64,000 nucleotides of DNA from the NCBI GenBank assembly GCA_036023115.1, contig JAYKKT010000073.1:17918501-17982500 (forward strand), read 5' to 3'. The DNA comes from Brasenia schreberi. Taxonomy: Eukaryota > Streptophyta > Magnoliopsida > Nymphaeales > Cabombaceae. The notes under the pieces are model-generated. The model ran no database searches and had not been told where the DNA came from. It worked only from the letters and a program-made list of their open reading frames with translations. Shown here piece by piece: positions 23,864-34,595 of the stretch. Position 1 is the first letter of the stretch. Each line of letters opens with the position of its first letter. The translations under genes and the position numbers were made by a program.

Positions 23864-24520
23864 TCATCTTCGCTCATGTTTTGCACCTCTAAATAACATA
23901 TTGAATCCTTTTACGTACTCAAGTAAAGTATTGGTGTGTTTCAGTATCTCTCTCGCCCTACGATTGTTGTTCGTAGGTGTGAACTGTTTGCGTAACTCAT
24001 CTTTGAATTGAGCCCATGCTGTAGGTGGTTCTTCTCCATGCTCAGCTACAACAACCTCTAATGTCCACCACCAAAGCTTGGCATCGTTAGTCAGGAACAG
24101 CATTGCTACAAACACTTTCTCTTCATTTGGAACTCGCAACACCTTGAAGTAATTCTCGAGATCCAAAGGAAGTTCTCAAGTAACTTTCAATCTCGTCCAT
24201 TGTCAAAGGCTTTTGGTTCTGGCACTTTACAAGAGCAGCAACAATATTGCATGGATTGGCTGCATCATAATGTCTTGATTCTTGCAGGTTTCTCAATTCA
24301 GCCTCGAGTTGATCAACTTTCTATTGTTCTGGAACGCAAGCAATTGTAGGTTGATCCTTTCCTCACTCCCTTGATAACGATCTTGGCTAGCTTGCATACG
24401 CCCTTGGTTAGTTTGCATCGTAACCAATTGTTGCATAACTTGCAACGAGAGAGTCTCGACGGTGTTTTGACCAACCGATCCTTCATCTTCTGCTGCTACA
24501 TCTCTCTTTTCCTTTCCCAT
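23864..24520 (-). pseudogene. Gypsy-type retrotransposon gag relic
   Basis: Minus-strand frames open with MGKEKRDVAAEDEG and a Gln/Met-rich stretch (24520-24293). After a frameshift, 24166-23864 reads DLENYFKVLRVPNEEKVFVA, WWWTLEVVV, TAWAQFKDELRKQFTP, REILKHTNTLLEYVKGF. This is the retrotransposon gag pattern of Ty3/gypsy elements (W..F...L..QF.P......L..L.......YV..F). It lies downstream, in transcription direction, of the LTR at about 25050-25583 and so belongs to that element. The frameshift near 24180 inactivates it. Confidence 0.8.
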
Positions 24521-25049
24521 GACGATCTGTTGTAGCTCAGTGTTTCTTCCTTGAGTAACTATTCATCGACTACTTGACTTAGAGAACTCAATATCAACTA
24601 GTTACAACATTCTTTTACAGAAACACAAGACAACAATTTATAATTTGTTAACAACACCCTTTCAAACTCAATAACTCATTACAACTCTTATTAACCTCAA
24701 TTAAAAATGAGATTACAACAATTCAACTCAAGTAACACAGTCTATCCCATTTGTAACTCAAATCAACTCTAAACAACCCGAATTACAACAAATTTTCGAA
24801 AGTGCAGAATCAATATATAGTTAGTTTCATCTTGCTTTTTTGTGATTGGTCGAAACTACATCAAATGAACTCCGAAATGACTGATTTCAATTTTGATCGA
24901 CTCCTCGTACATATGACTATCTTTAGTAATTTTTTGCATCAAACAAACGGCAATTGCCTCCTCAAAATGATATCGAATTCTGCCGAAAATCAGCCTCGTG
25001 ATCAACCACTTGTCAGTTGCGGATCACGACATAAATCTGTTTATCCCTT

Positions 25050-25583
25050 CCCGATAAGACTGATCTACTCCGTAACTTCTAGATCAACAAGTAATAACAT
25101 ACACACTCGAGAAGCTGGATGAAGAAGAGAGGCGGTATTAACACTCCAAATTGCAGACTCCTTTTATTCACCGCATAGCATGGGCTTATATAGAGTCAGT
25201 CTCGTAGCCATGCAACCCATTCTAGGGTGTTCTACCGACTACTCTAGATCTCAGGTCCATCATCCAATCCATGGAACCCTACACACACTCAATCCAGCTT
25301 ACAACAAGCCTGAATCATATCTGGTCCTAGTGACCTACATCGTATCCGACCCATCCAAGTTGAATAACCATTATACCCTTAAGGCTTACATGGATCAAAT
25401 ACAAGACTCTCATGCCCAGACTAGGGCGTACAAGACCTAACATGTGCATGTAAGGCGCTTATGCTCCTAGATTGGTGCGTGCGAACGATGCATGCACTCT
25501 AGTGCGCACGTGTGCACTACTCCTCGACATAGGTATGCTCCACTCCATGTGGTGCTAGCATTCCTAGAAGAAGATCCATGACA
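25050..25583 (-). repeat. LTR of a gypsy-type retrotransposon
   Basis: On the minus strand the LTR begins TGTCATGG at 25583, right after a polypurine tract. It includes a TATA region (CTCTATATAAGCCCATGC near 25190) and matches the plus-strand LTR at 22430-22975 over most of its length in inverse orientation. Internal retroelement sequence occurs on both sides (3' internal end before it, gag after it), so it served as a shared LTR or is a recombination product. The exact 3' end is uncertain. Confidence 0.75.
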
Positions 25584-25595
25584 ATTCTCCCCCAA
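25584..25595 (-). promoter_or_regulatory. Retrotransposon polypurine tract
   Basis: The minus strand reads TTGGGGGAGAAT immediately before the LTR start TGTCATGG, the expected position for priming plus-strand DNA synthesis. Confidence 0.8.
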
Positions 25596-26041
25596 CTGAA
25601 TTGGACCTAGCTCTCAAGGTCTCTGGTGTGCTCGAGCTCCACGCAACACTTCCCCGGTTAAGCGTCGGCCCCATCTATCCCCCCATGCGTATGCCTCTTA
25701 CCAACCCCTGTGCATCCCAAATGTCCTACTTCTATGGCCTGGTGGATGTGGTGTTGTCTGGCCATGGTTCCCACGAAGGTCTATCGTGGTGCGCTCATCA
25801 TCTACATGCTCTCCATGCAAAATCACCCCTTCAACCCATCTCCTGGTGCTAACACTGGGATGAAGACCCCTCCTGGTCCTAGCTGACTAGCGCGCACCTC
25901 TGCGTCTTGGGAGGTTCTCCTACCGACCTCCCGATGTGGTTGGTTCCCTTCTGGAAACCACTGTGTTCCGACGTCTAGTCTCGTCCTACTGAGACACCCG
26001 ACGACAGTTATGAGGTCTTGGTCTATCCCCTGGCCAATCAA
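25596..26041 (-). mobile_element. 3' internal end of a gypsy-type element
   Basis: GC-richer sequence directly upstream (on the minus strand) of the polypurine tract. A 60-bp piece of it (ACCATGGCCAGACAACACCA region, about 25745-25810) recurs at 22376-22435. The open frame 26041-25823 has no motif I can assign. It is probably a 3' untranslated or degraded region of the element. Confidence 0.5.
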
Positions 26042-26144
26042 GTGTGAGGTAAAGAGTGACGCACATCATAATCGCAAGGGCTTTGCATAAGGGCATATAT
26101 AAAACAAACCAATTAAATCAGAAATATAGACCTTTTGTTTTATC

Positions 26145-26146
26145 AC

Positions 26147-26185
<39 letters not shown>
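26145..26185. repeat. Compound microsatellite (CT)n(TA)n
   Basis: Read on the minus strand it is (TA)n(GA)n, the same polarity as the other compound tracts. Confidence 0.9.
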
Positions 26186-26186
26186 A

Positions 26187-27037
26187 ACAAATAATATACA
26201 TAAGGTGTATAGATGTATAAGACATAAATATTATATATAACGTAATACTTTTCACAAATTAGGTGGATCAGAAGTCAACCCAAACTGGACCCGGTTTGAT
26301 CCGGATGTAAAAAATTATGCCTCAAAGAAAATCGGGTCGGATTTGGATCAATCTATCTTTTATCCAAACCCAAAGTGGCCCGACCAGAACCCACCCGATG
26401 ACCCTATGTCACCCCTAACCGACTCTCCTCAGGTTGTATATGGGGATCAGGTAATTGCTGGTCTGGGTCAAAATCAGGCCGACTCAAAACTGACCCATTT
26501 TTTGTTCGTGTCCATTTTCAAACTGAGTGCTTGGAATGCAGATTCACAAGAAAAGAAAAGAATGGAATTTACTGAAAATGTAGACCGAGAGAGGGGAGGG
26601 ACGAAGGGAAGGAAATGCATAAAATAGTTTTCCTTTAATAAATAATAACATCCATTTCAAGGACATACAGAAGATATTTTCCAAGGCCGTGGATTTCAAT
26701 GAGAGAGACAGAGGGACCTCCCCGTGACAAATGAACAGTCCATGAACTCAAGAACTCCCCTCAGACCAATCTTGGAAGTGAAGCAGTTATCAACCGGGTT
26801 TCACATCCAAGATCTTGTCATTGTTGCGTTTCAGTGTCTGCAAACTTCACCATGCAAAAATTTCACCAATACTAGAATAAAAAACAATTCTTGTGTGATC
26901 GACAATCAAAAAAGAATCTAGTCTGATCCCTTCGCCCAAGGTCATAATATCCTGTAAGATATAACTAAGAGCGTAAATCCAGCATTCAACCTCTTGACAA
27001 TCCTTTGCATTTACCGAACAAGCAAACCTGAGATACA
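26187..27037. other. Downstream flank of the mannanase gene; repeat-like segment
   Basis: About 26250-26520 is rich in GGGTCGG / CCCGACC-type motifs in both orientations, typical of small non-autonomous plant transposons, but I could not define its ends. The mannanase 3' UTR should lie between 27037 and roughly 26750. Confidence 0.4.
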
Positions 27038-30000
27038 TCAGGACAGCATTTCTGAACAATTATGGACCCTGCTGGAATTACTCCATCCATTTAAAGCTTC
27101 CAATCTACAAGACTGTTGGACCATAAGGTTATATGTAGATACCTCTTGCCAGGCTACGAGCGAAAAGATATCACTACTCTCTTTCATGTTTTCGGCCATC
27201 AATTGCCAAATTAAGGCTCCGGCACCCGCCTCTTGCTTCTTTGCAGACTGATATATTTTATCGTACATAATTTTCAGGAATACATCAAGACCTTCTGATC
27301 CAGGAGCAGATGATCCAATCTCCGTAAACATAACGGGTTTCTTCAATATTTTCTCCCCATCGTTTATATGAGAGTCTACCCATTGCGAAAGAAACTTTTC
27401 TTTCTCCTCCAAAGTTGCATTTGGAACCCTATAAGGAAATGGAAAGAGAGATTTTAGTGAAAGTGCTCAAAAGAATGATCTAGTCTCTGGTAGTCAACCC
27501 ACATCTAAGACAAAGACTGCTCTTACAAACCAGCTGTCAGGATACACATGTACTGAGCCAAAATCGATATGTTCTGTGAGGGAATTCTGAATGAAATCTG
27601 ATCCGAGTTTGGCTGCCCATTCTCCAGGATTGTTTACCAATTTCTCAGGTGCTGATGGTCCATAAAATCCTTCAACCCCAACAGTAAGTAGATGTTTCTG
27701 GTCTAATGACTTGACATATGATGCCATATCAGAAATCCAGGCCTTCATTGTGAGATGTGGCAAGTGCATTAAGTGTCAGTAAGAACAAGATACCAAGCCC
27801 TGCTGTATAACAAGAAGCATAGGAAATGTAGTGCCACCTGAAGGATCGGAGAGGATGAATTTGAGCCACGAGGTTCATTCATGAGTTCCCATGCAAATAT
27901 GATTGGATCATCACGATAATGGACCCCACTGTAATAGTTCTTCCTAGTCAAGATAGACTGCAAAATTGAAATTGATATTGAAAACCTTTTACCAGAACTT
28001 CAAAAAAGAAAGGGAAAGCCAACTTACGTCCTTGTTGTCTCGCTTAAGTACACCAAACTATACCACGAACAAAGTCTTTTCCATATCAAGTGGGGTTGGA
28101 TGAAATGACTACTAGAAAGCAAGAAAAACTGAAATGCTTAAGCGGTACTTTTCATTTTATTCCACAAAGCAACTGATCTCATGTTGTTGACAGACATGCA
28201 TGGTAATCCAGCATAGATGTCATAGCAGATCGATTCAGTGCCATGGAAAGACAACCATTTATGAAAACCAAACTTTCTATGGAAAAGATTTTGATGCTCC
28301 AATTAGTACATAAGAGCAGGTTACTTGGAAGACTAGGCTAATCATTTGCACTTAGAAATCGTTTTTCTCTTCTTATTTTGGATGATCACGGCGAGAGGGG
28401 TTGAAGCCCTAAACAAGATCACTAAAAACAGAGCCTATCCAGTGTCCTGCGCCTTAGAGGCAAGAAACCATAGCATCATTAATTAGAAGACAGCATGATA
28501 AGGTAGTATTTTTACCTATATATAATTTTGCAAATATAAGCCTCATTCAGTTTCTGATGGAACTATCCTTGGATGGAACAGAAACAGCTTCCAGTGGAAG
28601 CACAGAAGATTACTCTGTAATCTTTAACTTGCCAAAATTGCAAGTCTCTGTTTTATCTGAACTGATTTCTTGTTCATAAACATGCTTGTAACAGTTTTGC
28701 TGCTTTCCAATGTGATGTTTTAGTATGAATTTACATTATTAATTTAGAGACCATGAAATAAAATCCTTGCTCATAATAAAGCTTGAAAAATGAAGGCACT
28801 GAATAGAACCAAACACTACTACACTAAAGCAAACTAGTCTTAACAATGGATAGGACTTGAGGCAGAAAAGCTTGAGCTGAAACTCGGTTATTTCTCTAGA
28901 AAGTGCTTCAACATTGTAGAAATTGATTCAGCATAAACCTTTTGCATCTCATCATATGAGACATGTACAAAAACGACATTAATATTTGACTCATCACCAG
29001 GAAACATTAAATGCATTGCACGTTCCAAAGAGCTGTCATAGAGTTTACACATATGCTGGCTACCCTACAATTTAAAATGAGAGTGAATAGTTTGTATCCG
29101 AAACTCTGGAAACGCCCAGCAGAAACTAAAATGCGTGCTGAAATTTTGAACATTAATTTTGTGTTCTCAACAGCGGACAGATTACCTTGACATAATCTTT
29201 AAAGTAGGACCTGATTGTTGGGTGGGAGAAGAACGAGTCAGCTGAGGCTGAGACATTGACACCAGCATCCTGTGCCCATTTTACATACTGAGCCTTTCCA
29301 CCAAATGGGTCGAGATTGTTGACAAGGCTCAGGATAAGCCTAACCCCATGTTTCCCAGCTTCTACTATCACAAAGTCCAATGCCTGCACTAATAAACAAC
29401 CATTTTAGTAGAACTATTTATCATTACTTAGTTGGAGGATATCCTGTAACCTTGATTTGAATCCACCCTAGTACTGAAATTCATACTTCCATTTCTGAAA
29501 AGTAACCATTAATGCAATCAGAGTTCCACAATGCACAACCAAAGCAATTTCTTACACATTTCTAAATGTTTATGTTACATTTTGTGTTAAGAGAACTAGT
29601 AAAGTTAGTCTCTCTCTCTCATCTACCTATCTATATATATTATGTGTACAAAACACGTGGTGTGCTTTATTTATAGAAAAACATTTTTAGATAGATAATG
29701 TCAAGGTCACAGCTTTCACATTGCATTCAGGTATACAGTGTCATTATGTTACTTATTTTGCCAAATGATCACGTCCTTGTGTCAATATTAACAAAAAGAG
29801 GCTTCATCTCATCCTTCAATCTTAAACTATTCTTATAGAAATATGAAAAATCTTAGGAAAGACAAATATCACTTGGCTTACAAAATTATTTAATGAAATA
29901 CGGAGAAACCAAAAGATGTCTGAGGAAGAGAAGAAGAGTACAATGATACTAATATATCAAGTTGATGCACTATATAATAAAATTATCGAACGAAGGTTAG

Positions 30001-31797
30001 TATCAAGTACAATGGATAATCAATTTGGATACATGCTAAAGAGATCTACTATTGAAGATGTTCACCTATTAAGACATCTTATAAAATATTTTGGAGAAAA
30101 AAAGAAATACCTTCATAGAAAAAGCTTTTAATAGAGTGCACAAACATGTGTAAGGACTCATAAAGGCATGATAGATTTCTTTGAAGTTAATGTTGGATTA
30201 CATCAAAGATCAGTTTTACGCCCTTATTTATTGACGAGTTAACAAAGCGATGAAGTATCTTGGTGTATGTTATTCGTGGATGATATTGTATTAGTATATG
30301 AGTCTAAGGAAAAGTTAACAAGACATTGGAATGGTGAAGGAAATAGTAGAAAATAAAATCTTTTGACTTAGTAGAACAAACATACAATATATGGAATGCA
30401 AATGCAAGTTTGATCACTTGATTACTACAGATGACATGAAACTTAATATTGGCACACATTGTTTCTCCCAAAAAGAAAGTTTTAGGTACCTAAGGTGAGT
30501 CTTTCATAGCGAGAGAAAATTTGATAGAGATTTCGGATTTTGATAAAACCACTGCATATTAATTTGAGAGTTTTCCCTTGTCTTCCTTTTCTTTTTACTT
30601 CTGGGTGAATATAGATAGAGACTTTCATGTAGGGTAGGTGTTCAAGTTTTACATGGAGTGAATAATTTACGAAATTTTGTTTCCAATATGTCCAAATCGT
30701 ATGATATTGTATTCGCGGCAAACACTTGTGTCAAAAGCACATCAACGTAAAAATAGGTCAGTTTTTCTATGGTGCTTCTATAGTGTGTTACTAGTTGTTA
30801 CGGCTTCATTAAGTACCCTTCAGTGGCCCTATCATCATTCAACTCAGTATATAAAAAATGTAAGACAAGGAAAGAGTTTTTTTTCCTGAATAATTTATTT
30901 TGTCAAATTTTTTATCAATGAAAGAGAACTTTTCCAGTACATTTTTCAGAGTTTTCCTGAAATTCATTTTTAGTGAAGATGTGCTCAAAATCTTGTTTGA
31001 AACTTTGATTCTAAGCCTTTTTTAAATAAAGATGATTTTGAAGAGATCTTTAATAATTGAAGCTTCAAAATATCAAGATGCCATGAATTAGCAGCATAAT
31101 TTTCGATCTCAAGCTGAACATAAACTTTTCGAAATTCATATCGGGTTTCTCTATTCTATCAAATGCAATCATGGCTGAGGACTCTGACATATATAATACC
31201 AACAGTTCTTCGAGTAACCCGGTCATCCCCATCACATCAGAAAAGAAAGTGAACTACCAACATGAAACATGGCAGCACTTGGTGGCTTGATCCTCAAACT
31301 CATTTTATTTTACAAAGAGAGTGGAAGAGACGAAATACCCGAAATACCCTCTCGTTGAACCGGCCTGGTGAGATTTGGAGGCCATCGGCGCCACCGTCAC
31401 TGAAAGCCCAAGTCCGGCAGACGGTCATTCCCATCTCCGCCCCTCTCCGAAGCATCCGTGACACTCTTGCCCTTGCCGACCAGCCCTCCCTCGCTCTTTC
31501 CTCCATCAGCCAGTATGAATTCCACCCGTTCACGTACACCGGATAGACCACCGACGCTGACCATCTCCAATCGTCTCCTCCTCCTCCTCCTCCTTTCTCC
31601 ATATTGATGATAGTGAAGTGTGTGCCATTTATTCCGACAAAGCCAGCGACCTTCGTCTCCGGCGGTCTCCAAGAGAGATTCGGAGGAAAGAGGTGAATCC
31701 GGTCGCTGAAATTGAATGATACAAGAAACAACAGCAAAAGAATTCCAGCCAACGGTCCCATCATTCTCCTAATCTTCTCCATCCTTTTCTTTCTCAC
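27038..31797 (-). CDS. Mannan endo-1,4-beta-mannosidase (GH5), five exons
   Basis: A secreted or membrane-anchored enzyme that cleaves beta-1,4-mannan backbones in plant cell walls. Exons, all GT-AG: 31797-31339, 29383-29186, 27957-27838, 27742-27531, 27428-27038; 1380 nt, 459 residues including a hydrophobic N-terminal anchor or signal (about residues 13-31). Conserved landmarks: [19 protein letters not shown] (about 127-136), VFRALDFV across the first splice, WELMNEPRG with the acid/base Glu at about 247, SVHVYPDSW, and KPVMFTEIG with the nucleophile Glu at about 366. Length and exon order fit plant GH5 mannanases. Residues about 68-80 hold a polyglycine insertion encoded by CTC-type repeats (near 31585-31603). 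The intron-4 donor is best placed at TG|GTTTGT, because the stronger-looking GTAAGA 4 bp further breaks the frame. Intron 1 (1955 bp) contains an RTE fragment. The start could also be Met6 or Met12. Confidence 0.93.
29845..30480 (+). mobile_element. RTE LINE fragment inside mannanase intron 1
   Basis: Antisense to the host gene, this encodes a degraded RTE reverse transcriptase: [17 protein letters not shown], then IIERRL...[23 protein letters not shown], then [11 protein letters not shown] near 30260-30295. The last is the FxDD active-site region, with intact aspartates. It lacks the 3' tail, so it is truncated at both ends. It is an old insertion with many stops. Confidence 0.8.
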
Positions 31798-32781
31798 CCC
31801 GCTCCCCCCAATCCTCCCACGTGGTGAATCTAGAAATTTTGGAGGTTGGGGTGGGGGGCACGAAAATTAGGGCCGCTAGTGCAAACCCTTATTGTAAAAG
31901 TGAGAGGAAACTTTTATTTTAGAATACCTCTCCATATCTACAGGAAATAAAAGAACATGAATCAAACAACTCAGTAAAAGGAAGAGAATGAATGAAAAGA
32001 GTATATGCGTTCCATCAAATTGTAAGAAATAATCTACAGAAGTCGAACATAATCTTCAAGTACATGATTGATGAATTTAAAGAGCAAAGTGAACAAATAG
32101 AAATTTAAACCATTCATATAAGGGATCGAAACAGTATAGACATTCCATCAAAAGGAATAAAGAGAGTATCAGATGAGTAGTCATTACGTACATGTTTCAC
32201 AAGCAGCACCTTAGTCGCCATGAGAAGGAATTTTATTGTACAAAATTGGAATTCTCCCAACACTTATATTACAGTAGGTTGCTAAGTACCCCTTTCCTTG
32301 GGCTCTTTTATGAAGGTGCTTCCTCAAGATCCCAAAGGATTCAATCAGAAGACTCCCAATATGACACCGTTGATACCCAAAACAAGCAATCTTTCCCTCG
32401 AACAAACTCAAAGAAATCCATCTGATATTTGTAGGTCATTAACATTTACACATCGCACATTGCACACAAGCTACATACAATATAATGCATCAAAGCAAGA
32501 TAGGAAAATGCACATATAGAACGAAATGAATCCATCCCTAAAGGAAACAAATAAGAAAGGGTTCAAGGTGCACTGTACAGACTTCTCTCGCTATCAATAT
32601 TTCTCTTTCGTGTCTGAAAGATGGGCGATCCACAAATAGGTGGTTGAAGGCAAACAAACACAAAGAGGGGCTCGCTTGCTCCTCTCCACTGTACATTCAA
32701 AGGGAGCTCTCTGAAGATATCCTTCCATTTCTCAGTAAATAGTAAATTGCACCCTGCTGTACAGGCTCTGTAAGTGGTTTC
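31798..32781. other. Mannanase upstream region, no second gene seen
   Basis: This is the promoter side of the mannanase. I cannot identify a convincing TATA box. Open frames at 32192-32519 on both strands overlap each other and lack motifs. Confidence 0.4.
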
Positions 32782-33790
32782 TCACCGCTCCTTTTCCTTT
32801 TTGTTCATCTCTAGGTTTCTTCCCCTTAGGTCCAACTGCGTCGATCCTCGTTCGGGGGCATTAGGGAGGATGCAGTTGTGATTTTTCATCACTAACAACT
32901 TCATGTCAGTGGGTATAAAGAGCGAAGGCCAACTGTCCAAGGAGTTGCGCAAAAGACCAGAAGTGAGTTTTGTGAACGAATTGAAGGGAAGAGCCGATTT
33001 CTAACGAATTGATTAACCTAAATGCAGAAATATAATGAACGAAGCTTACACTAAGATAGTTACCAAGATGCATTCAAGAAGAAAGATACCAAGGATGGGA
33101 ATACCAAAGGCAGCAGAGCTTTTGCAAAAGATAAATCAACAACCGTCAAAACTATTAGATAAAGCAACAGTTGCCATGGAGTGAACATAAACACATGAGC
33201 ACAAAACTAAATTATCACATATTTAGATCTAAACTACAGAAACAAAACAAGAAACAACGAACCTAGCAGGGACGAACTTGACTTGATACCGACCACCAAA
33301 CGAAATTAATCTAAAGGAGAGAATGTGACTAAAGAAGAATTCAATGAAGGATAGAACAATTTAATGAAGGACAAAACAAGGGAACCTAACACCAAATCTA
33401 ACTAAACAAATATTAAACTAGACAAGAAATAAGCAAGGAATTGTTAAGCAAATAGCCAGTGAAATACACAAAAGGAGCACAAAACATATTGAAAGTGGAG
33501 GAGTTTACTAAAGAAGATGGGAAAACGAGGATTTCTCACCGATCTGTCTTCGTGTTGATCTTTCTAAGACGTTGTTGCCGCTACCGTCAAGGAGAACGGA
33601 GAGAGAGAGAGAGAGAGGTCGGCAGTCCGGCGGTGACCCGTGAGGGACTGAGTAGAGAGAGAGTGGCCGCAGGAGCTCGTGGACCGCAATCAGATGTGCG
33701 AAGCGGCGGCCACCGGTGGGTGCTCAAGTCGACGGCGAGAGAGAGACCCGCCAATTATTTTGACACACGACAGATCGAGAGTGACCAGTT
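32782..33790 (-). CDS. Candidate small spliced minus-strand gene or non-coding transcript
   Basis: Not a recognised family. A GC-rich, CT/GA-rich leader (about 33790-33540, minus strand) ends at a good donor, GATCG|GTGAGAAATC. A possible second exon starts after GTTAG at 33000 and contains an ATG at 32904 that opens MKLLVMKNHNCILPNAPERG and continues about 20 residues more to KKEKER, where a second GTGAGAAAC donor-like site (about 32784) coincides with a TGA. The product would be 40 residues if unspliced there, or longer if another exon follows. The leader's composition resembles those of the genes at 11 kb and 39.9 kb. It may be a short peptide gene, a long non-coding RNA or a relic. An imperfect hairpin lies inside the coding part (32837-32879). 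Confidence 0.3.
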
Positions 33791-33860
33791 ATTTTTCTTA
33801 GTTTTTAAATGTAGCCCACAAAAATACCTTTAAAAATTAATAATGTTAACTTATTAGAAG

Positions 33861-33863
<3 letters not shown>

Positions 33864-33952
<89 letters not shown>
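33864..33952. repeat. Compound microsatellite (CT)n(TA)n, about 88 bp
   Basis: CT tract (about 33 bp) followed by TA tract (about 54 bp). On the minus strand it is (TA)n(GA)n, the common polarity in this window. Confidence 0.97.
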
Positions 33953-33954
<2 letters not shown>

Positions 33955-34595
33955 AATGCCCTAACCTCAGCAGCAGCAGGACCACTGTTTTTTTTCTCTC
34001 TCTCTCTCTCAAGTTTTGCAATGTTCGGAGGGTGCAATAATCACCACGAGGAAGAAAAAGATTCAAGTCACCCAGATTCGACTGTCGGATAGGTTCTTGC
34101 ATTAGGGAGTTTAACATTAGTCTTATGTTAGTGGTCTAACAATTGCTTTTTTCTCTTCCATTCAATGCTATTAGTGAACTTGACATTGCGTCTTGTTGAA
34201 TTCTAGCGATGGTAGTAAGTTTTTACAAACATGAAGCTGCTCTATTTTGTTCAATTTGTTTTTGAAGTTTTTTATGGACAATGTAAGATGGGTGAGCTAA
34301 ATTCTGTGTAACTTTATTACATATTTCAATTTTTTTATTTAAATAAAAGTCCATTGAAAGACTGTAAATGTACCGGCTAAACAAAACCAAATCTAAAACC
34401 AACTTTTTCCCACACTGAATCACGTAAAGTGCATGGATAGTAAGTCGTCATCGTACTGTATTGAGGATCACGTCCCCTTTAATTTTTAGAAGAAAAAAAA
34501 CAAGATCTGTTTTGTAGTTTCTCCTTTTTTCTTTAGATCGTCTTATCACCTCATCAAATTGATGTTCTTTTTCTCGAGGTGATACCCGTCATGAG
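33953..34595. other. Spacer before the L7Ae-like locus
   Basis: No coding signal. A further CT run lies at about 33995-34010. A leader for the downstream locus may lie here, but none is clear. Confidence 0.4.

Noticed and set aside
25601..25852. Plus-strand frame of 83 residues
   Set aside because: It lies opposite the internal end of a minus-strand gypsy element next to its polypurine tract.
27526..27530. GTAAGA as the donor of mannanase intron 4
   Set aside because: It leaves exon 4 in phase 0, whereas the only good acceptor (TTATAG at 27429-27430) requires two overhanging bases; GTTTGT four bases earlier fits.
28040..28100. Another RTE tail in mannanase intron 2
   Set aside because: GTCTTTTCCATATCAAGTGGGG is only loosely like the tail used elsewhere and lacks the TTG repeat; it may be a different LINE or SINE family.
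31397..31672. Arg-rich minus-strand frame overlapping mannanase exon 1
   Set aside because: Shadow frame of the CTC-repeat region; the other frame carries all conserved mannanase residues.
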